DNA from: Leucobacter muris
GTDB taxonomy: Bacteria; Actinomycetota; Actinomycetes; Actinomycetales; Microbacteriaceae
Direction: 5' to 3'
NCBI RefSeq assembly: GCF_004028235.1
Contig: NZ_CP035037.1
Span: 372,001 to 436,000 of the forward strand
Length of the DNA stretch: 64,000 nt
Position numbers and translations under genes: made by a program. The notes beneath the pieces were generated by a model. That model was not told the DNA's origin. It was given only the letters and a program-made list of their open reading frames with translations, and made no database searches. Shown here piece by piece: positions 60,525-64,000 of the stretch. Every line of letters begins with the position of its first letter. Position 1 is the stretch's first letter.

Positions 60525-61768
60525 GCGAGGCCGCTCCCACCGCCCCCACCCTCGAAGACTTCGAGCGCGCGCTCGAGACGGTGCACCGGGTGACCCAGCG
60601 CACCCCGTTCGAGTCGTCGCGCTACCTCGCCGAGGTGCTCGACGTGCCGTACGTCTACCTCAAGTGCGAGAACCTGCAGCGCACGGGCGCGTACAAGCTG
60701 CGCGGCGCCTACAACCGTCTGACGCAGCTCACCGCCGAGGAGCGCGCCCGCGGCGTGGTCGCGGCCTCGGCAGGCAACCACGCCCAGGGCGTCGCATTCG
60801 CCGCGCGGGAGCTCGGGATCAGGGCCACCATCTTCATGCCGCTCGGCGTCGCCCTGCCGAAGCTGCAGGCGACTCGGCACTACGGGGCCGAGGTGGTGCT
60901 CGAGGGCGCCACCTTCGACGAGACCAACCGCGCCGCGCAGGAGTTCGTGGAGCAGAGCGGCGCGATCTTCATCCCGCCCTTCGATCACCCCGCCGTGATC
61001 GAGGGTCAGGGGACCGTCGCGCTCGAGATGCTGCAGCTGCAGCCCGAGATCGAGACCCTCATCGTGCCCATCGGCGGCGGCGGGCTCATCTCGGGTGTGG
61101 CGTCGGCGGCCAAGCAGTGGGCCGAGCGTGCGGGGCGCCCGATGAAGGTCATCGGCGTGCAGTCCGAGAACGCGGCCCCCTACATGCCGTCGCTCGAGGC
61201 CGGCCACCCCGTGACCATCCAGACCAGACCGACGATCGCCGACGGCATCGCTGTCGCCCGTCCGGGCGAGCTGAACTTCGAGATGGTGCGCGAGTACGTC
61301 GACGAGGTCGTGACCGTCAGCGACGACGACATCGCCCGCGCCATCGTCATGCTGCTCGAGCGGGCGAAGCTCGTGGTCGAGCCAGCGGGGGCTGCGGGCG
61401 TCGCGGCGATCCTCGCGGGCAAGGTGCACGCGTCGGGCGTGACCGCGACGATCCTGTCGGGCGGCAACATCGATCCGCTGCTGCTGCAGCGCGTGATCGG
61501 CCACGGGCTCGCGGCGTCGGCTCGCTACCTCAAGCTGCGGATCCTGCTGCCCGACGTTCCGGGCCAGTTGGTGCGCACGGCGTCGATCGTGGCCTCGCAG
61601 AACGCCAACGTGGTCGAGGTGATCCACACCCGGCACGCGACCGAGCTTCCGATCAGCGAGGTCGAGCTCGAACTGCACATCGAGACCCGCGGTCCGGAGC
61701 ACGGCGACGCGGTCGCGCAGGCGCTGCGCGACGCCGGCTACACCGTGCGGGTGGGCGAGCGGTACTAG
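60521..61768 (+). CDS. ilvA: Threonine ammonia-lyase
   Basis: A 415-residue PLP enzyme converting threonine to 2-oxobutanoate and ammonia. Seen: PLP lysine in GAYKLRGAYNR, AASAGNHAQGVAFAA, the phosphate-binding PIGGGGLISGVASAAK, and SGGNIDPLLLQ before a single C-terminal ACT-like domain (from about 325, LRILLPDVPGQLVRTASIVA). The length fits the shorter actinobacterial form rather than the two-ACT E. coli enzyme. The ATG overlaps the previous stop. Its last codons are copied into the repeat downstream. Confidence 0.92.
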   Translation: MSEAAPTAPTLEDFERALETVHRVTQRTPFESSRYLAEVLDVPYVYLKCENLQRTGAYKLRGAYNRLTQLTAEERARGVVAASAGNHAQGVAFAARELGIRATIFMPLGVALPKLQATRHYGAEVVLEGATFDETNRAAQEFVEQSGAIFIPPFDHPAVIEGQGTVALEMLQLQPEIETLIVPIGGGGLISGVASAAKQWAERAGRPMKVIGVQSENAAPYMPSLEAGHPVTIQTRPTIADGIAVARPGELNFEMVREYVDEVVTVSDDDIARAIVMLLERAKLVVEPAGAAGVAAILAGKVHASGVTATILSGGNIDPLLLQRVIGHGLAASARYLKLRILLPDVPGQLVRTASIVASQNANVVEVIHTRHATELPISEVELELHIETRGPEHGDAVAQALRDAGYTVRVGERY

Positions 61769-61940
61769 GGAAAAACGCGCCAGCGTTTTTGGGTACCGCT
61801 CGCGGCCGCTGTGCGGCCGGCCCACGGAGCGCAGCGAGGGGTGGAGCGGTACTAGGGAAAAACGCGCCAGCGTTGTTGGGTGCCGCTCGCGGCCGCTGTG
61901 CGGCCGGCCCACGGAGCGCAGCGAGGGGTGGAGCGGTACT
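61757..61940 (+). repeat. Gene-end-duplicating intergenic repeat, copy B
   Basis: Two 87-bp tandem units (61757-61843 and 61844-61930) differ at two bases, and a third starts at 61931-61940 (GAGCGGTACT) before diverging. Each begins with the last threonine ammonia-lyase codons and its TAG, then AACGCGCCAGCGTT, a CGGCCGC-TGT-GCGGCCG hairpin, and GGCCCACGGAGCGCAGCGAGGGGTG. Layout and end motif match the repeat at 40803. Confidence 0.88.
61771..61790. terminator. Rho-independent terminator within the repeat
   Basis: AAAAACGC-GCCA-GCGTTTTT is a perfect 8-bp stem with an A-tract and T-tract, able to act on both strands. The matching site in the second unit (61858-61877) has one mismatch (GTTGTT). 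Confidence 0.7.
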
Positions 61941-61989
61941 CGCCCGGAGCGAAGCGTCGGGTCGGGATTCGGCGAAGCTCCGGCGCGCG

Positions 61990-62589
61990 TCACTCGGGGA
62001 GGGCGGCTCCGGCCTGTGCGGCGAAGAGGTGGATCGCGCGCTTGGCGTCGTCGAGCGTGATGCTGCCGCCGGCGACGATGTGCAGCCCGTAGGCGTCTTC
62101 GAGTGCGACGAAGTTCATGGCGACGTCGTCGAGGGGGCCGGTGAGCGAGAACGCCCCCGACTCGACTCCCTCGGAGAGGATGCGGCGGTAGAGCTCGAGC
62201 TGTTCGCGGTAGAGTCGCTGCACGAGTTCGTCGTGCAGCGGCGACTTACCGGCGAGCACGTCGAACTCGTAGAGCAGGCGCATGAGGGCGTCGTCGGGCC
62301 CCTCGGGCAGGCCGGCTTCGATGGCGGTCGCGAGTTTCGCCGCGGCGCCCTGCTGACGCGCGACGAGCGCGGCGCGTTCGGATCCGACGCGCTCCATGCC
62401 GGCGGCGTGCGCCTCGACGAGGATCGCCTCGAGGTCGTCGTAGTAGTAGAGCAGCGCTCCGCGGGTGACGCCGGCCTGGTTGGCGACGTCGGTGAGCGAG
62501 AGGTTGCGCAGTCCGTGTTCTGCGGCGGCGGTGAGGGCGGCGTCGACCACCTCGCGGCGGCGCTGCTTCTGGGTGCTCGGGCGTGCCAT
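61990..62589 (-). CDS. TetR/AcrR family transcriptional regulator
   Basis: A 199-residue repressor: N-terminal helix-turn-helix in residues about 10-55 (RREVVDAALTAAAEHGLRNL, then TDVANQAGVTRGALLYYYDD) and an all-helical ligand domain. The ATG at 62589 is taken because the family N-terminus (MARPSTQKQRRR) starts there; upstream open sequence is antisense to the neighbouring amidohydrolase gene. It is divergent from that gene, and an 18-bp palindrome in the shared region is its probable operator. Confidence 0.88.
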   Translation of the reverse strand: MARPSTQKQRRREVVDAALTAAAEHGLRNLSLTDVANQAGVTRGALLYYYDDLEAILVEAHAAGMERVGSERAALVARQQGAAAKLATAIEAGLPEGPDDALMRLLYEFDVLAGKSPLHDELVQRLYREQLELYRRILSEGVESGAFSLTGPLDDVAMNFVALEDAYGLHIVAGGSITLDDAKRAIHLFAAQAGAALPE

Positions 62590-62734
62590 GCCTGCCAGTA
62601 TGCCAGGCGCGACGGGCGGGTCGTTCGTGGCGACAGCGCGCATCACTCGCGGCATCGGCCCCCGGGGAGGCTCTGCGCGGTCGGCTCGCGGAAGGGTGCC
62701 GGCGCCGAGCGGGTGTGCGGTCAGCACGTGTTTC

Positions 62735-62762
62735 TTGACATTCGAGTAAATTAATTTACTCT
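62735..62762 (+). promoter_or_regulatory. Amidohydrolase promoter with 18-bp palindromic operator
   Basis: A consensus TTGACA (62735-62740) and TACTCT (62757-62762) are spaced 16 bp. The perfect palindrome GAGTAAATTAATTTACTC (62744-62761) fills the spacer and most of the -10. A TetR dimer bound there would block RNA polymerase. Confidence 0.75.
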
Positions 62763-62832
62763 GGAGTGAAAGAACTTGATCCTCGGCACCGCGCGCCGTC
62801 AGCGCGGCCGAGCCGCACACGCAGGAGATGAC

Positions 62833-64000
62833 ATGGCCGTCGACACCCTCTACACCGGTGGCAGGATCCGCACCTTCGATCCCGACCAGCCCTGGGCGGA
62901 GGCCCTCGGCGTCACCGGCGACCGCATCGCCTACGTGGGATCGGACGTCGACGCCCCCTCCGCGCGCCGCACCGTGCAGCTCGAGGGCCGTCTGCTCACC
63001 CCGGGCGTCGCCGACACCCACAACCACCTGCTGCTCGGCTTCGACGACCTCGCCGTGAGCCTCGACCAGGTCACGAGCCTCGATGTCGTGCGCGCCCGCA
63101 TCGGCGAGTTCGCAGAGACCCACCCCGAACTCGAGTGGATCTGCGCCGAGAACGCCCTCTACTCCGTCGTCGAGGGCCGCCGGCCGAACGCCGACGACCT
63201 CGTGGGCGTCACCGACAAGCCGGTCTTCATCACCACCAACGACCAGCACTCGGTCTGGCTCAACCGCCCCGCACTCGCCAAGCTCGGCATCCTGAACGGC
63301 GGCGACATCGCCTGGGGCAACCCCGAGATCGACGCCGCCACGGGCGAGCCCACCGGCTGGGTCACCGACTTCTACACGAGCGCCATGACGATCGACGGCC
63401 TCGCCGAGCTGCAGCGCGACATCCCCATGTACTCGCCCGATCGCCGCTACGCGAAGATCGCGAACAGCCTCGACATGGCCGCGCGCTTCGGCATCACGAC
63501 CGTGGTCGAGCCGCAGGTGCCCCTCGCCGAGCTCGACCTCTTCGCCCGTGCCGAGCGCGAGGGGCGCCTCACGAGCCGCACCATCGCCGCGATCTACCAT
63601 CCGGTCGGGGCCGACGGCGACTTCCGCGCCCGCATCACCGAGGCGATCCGCGACACACCCCAGCACGAGCGCTTCAAGCTCGGTCCCGTCAAACTGTACG
63701 CCGACGACGTGATCGAGCCCCACACCGCCGCGATGCTGCAGGACTACGCCAACCGCCCGGGCCACCGCGGTCACACGAGCCTCGAACCCACCGAGTTCAC
63801 GAGGCTCTTCACCGAGCTCGACCGCCTCGGCTACCAGGTGCACACGCACGCGACCGGCGACTGGGGCATCCGCCTCACCCTCGACTCGATCGAGGCCGCG
63901 CAGCGCGCGAACGGCCGCACCGACACCCGCCACGGCATCGTGCACGTCGAGTGCCTCGATCCCGACGACCTGCCGCGCTTCCGCGACCTCGGCGTCGTCG
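62833..64000 (+). CDS. YtcJ-like amidohydrolase (amidohydrolase family 3), 3' end outside window
   Basis: 389 residues are visible and the frame is still open at the window edge; family members have about 530-560. The N-terminal beta-sandwich starts VDTLYTGGRIRTFDPDQPWA, followed by the first metal site GVADTHNHLLLGFDDL and later HTHATGDWGIRLTLDS and HGIVHVECLDPDD with further metal ligands. The family includes deformylases and other C-N hydrolases with few known substrates. GGAG precedes the ATG. Control by the divergent TetR through the palindromic operator is likely. Confidence 0.88.
   Translation, partial: MAVDTLYTGGRIRTFDPDQPWAEALGVTGDRIAYVGSDVDAPSARRTVQLEGRLLTPGVADTHNHLLLGFDDLAVSLDQVTSLDVVRARIGEFAETHPELEWICAENALYSVVEGRRPNADDLVGVTDKPVFITTNDQHSVWLNRPALAKLGILNGGDIAWGNPEIDAATGEPTGWVTDFYTSAMTIDGLAELQRDIPMYSPDRRYAKIANSLDMAARFGITTVVEPQVPLAELDLFARAEREGRLTSRTIAAIYHPVGADGDFRARITEAIRDTPQHERFKLGPVKLYADDVIEPHTAAMLQDYANRPGHRGHTSLEPTEFTRLFTELDRLGYQVHTHATGDWGIRLTLDSIEAAQRANGRTDTRHGIVHVECLDPDDLPRFRDLGVV

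Noticed and set aside
61990..63945. A 651-codon minus-strand frame extending the TetR gene upstream
   Set aside because: Everything before the ATG at 62589 is antisense to the YtcJ-like amidohydrolase gene and crosses the promoter and operator. The TetR N-terminus begins at MARPSTQKQ.

Overview
The window is high-GC DNA from an actinobacterium, most likely a member of the Microbacteriaceae; the family is inferred, not proven. Evidence: strong G/C third-position bias, frequent GTG and TTG starts, many genes whose start codon lies 6-7 bases after a TANNNT -10 hexamer (leaderless transcripts), a CGYC mycoredoxin, LGFP repeats, and a DUF2304-DUF6541 pair beside a polyprenyl-type glycosyltransferase. 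No rRNA, tRNA, CRISPR array, transposase or phage gene was found.

Bases 1 to about 35.5 kb form a large cell-surface polysaccharide locus. It starts with a Wzm/Wzt-type (TagGH-type) ABC exporter, the permease cut by the window edge. It also has two PglK/MsbA-like ABC exporters, about twelve glycosyltransferases including four paralogues of one NY[AS]GQ family, a secreted LGFP-repeat protein, an O-antigen-ligase-type membrane protein, UDP-galactopyranose mutase, an OafA-type acyltransferase and a NodB-like protein. Two sub-pathways stand out. One is a WbpA/WbpE/WbpB-like set (nucleotide-sugar dehydrogenase, DegT aminotransferase, Gfo/Idh oxidoreductase) expected to make a 3-amino uronic acid nucleotide sugar. 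The other is a private acyl-carrier-protein / ketoreductase / KAS III cassette together with an LpxD-like N-acyltransferase. Together they suggest a surface glycan carrying a 3-hydroxyacyl (for example 3-hydroxybutyryl) amide.

From 35.5 to 42.1 kb lie housekeeping genes: manA, a small membrane protein, ribF, an SNF2-type helicase and a 6-phosphofructokinase with an unusual GGNGT active-site loop.

From 42.2 to 55.6 kb is a same-strand catabolic island of 13 genes, mostly overlapping by a few bases: flavin reductase, HpaB-type monooxygenase, HutI-like cyclic amidohydrolase, ATC-hydrolase-like protein, M20 amidohydrolase, a polyamine-type ABC importer, a LysR regulator, an alpha/beta-hydrolase-fold protein lacking its nucleophile and histidine, a D-2-hydroxyacid dehydrogenase and an MDR reductase. 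It looks like a complete uptake, ring-hydroxylation and ring-opening pathway for an N-heterocyclic compound that I cannot identify.

From 55.6 kb to the end: mycoredoxin, a PiT phosphate transporter behind a PHO-box-like direct repeat, a frameshifted aldehyde dehydrogenase, an AI-2E-family transporter, threonine ammonia-lyase, and a TetR gene divergent from a YtcJ-like amidohydrolase with a perfect 18-bp palindrome inside the promoter. Two related repeat elements, behind the helicase and threonine ammonia-lyase genes, each duplicate the end of the gene they follow.
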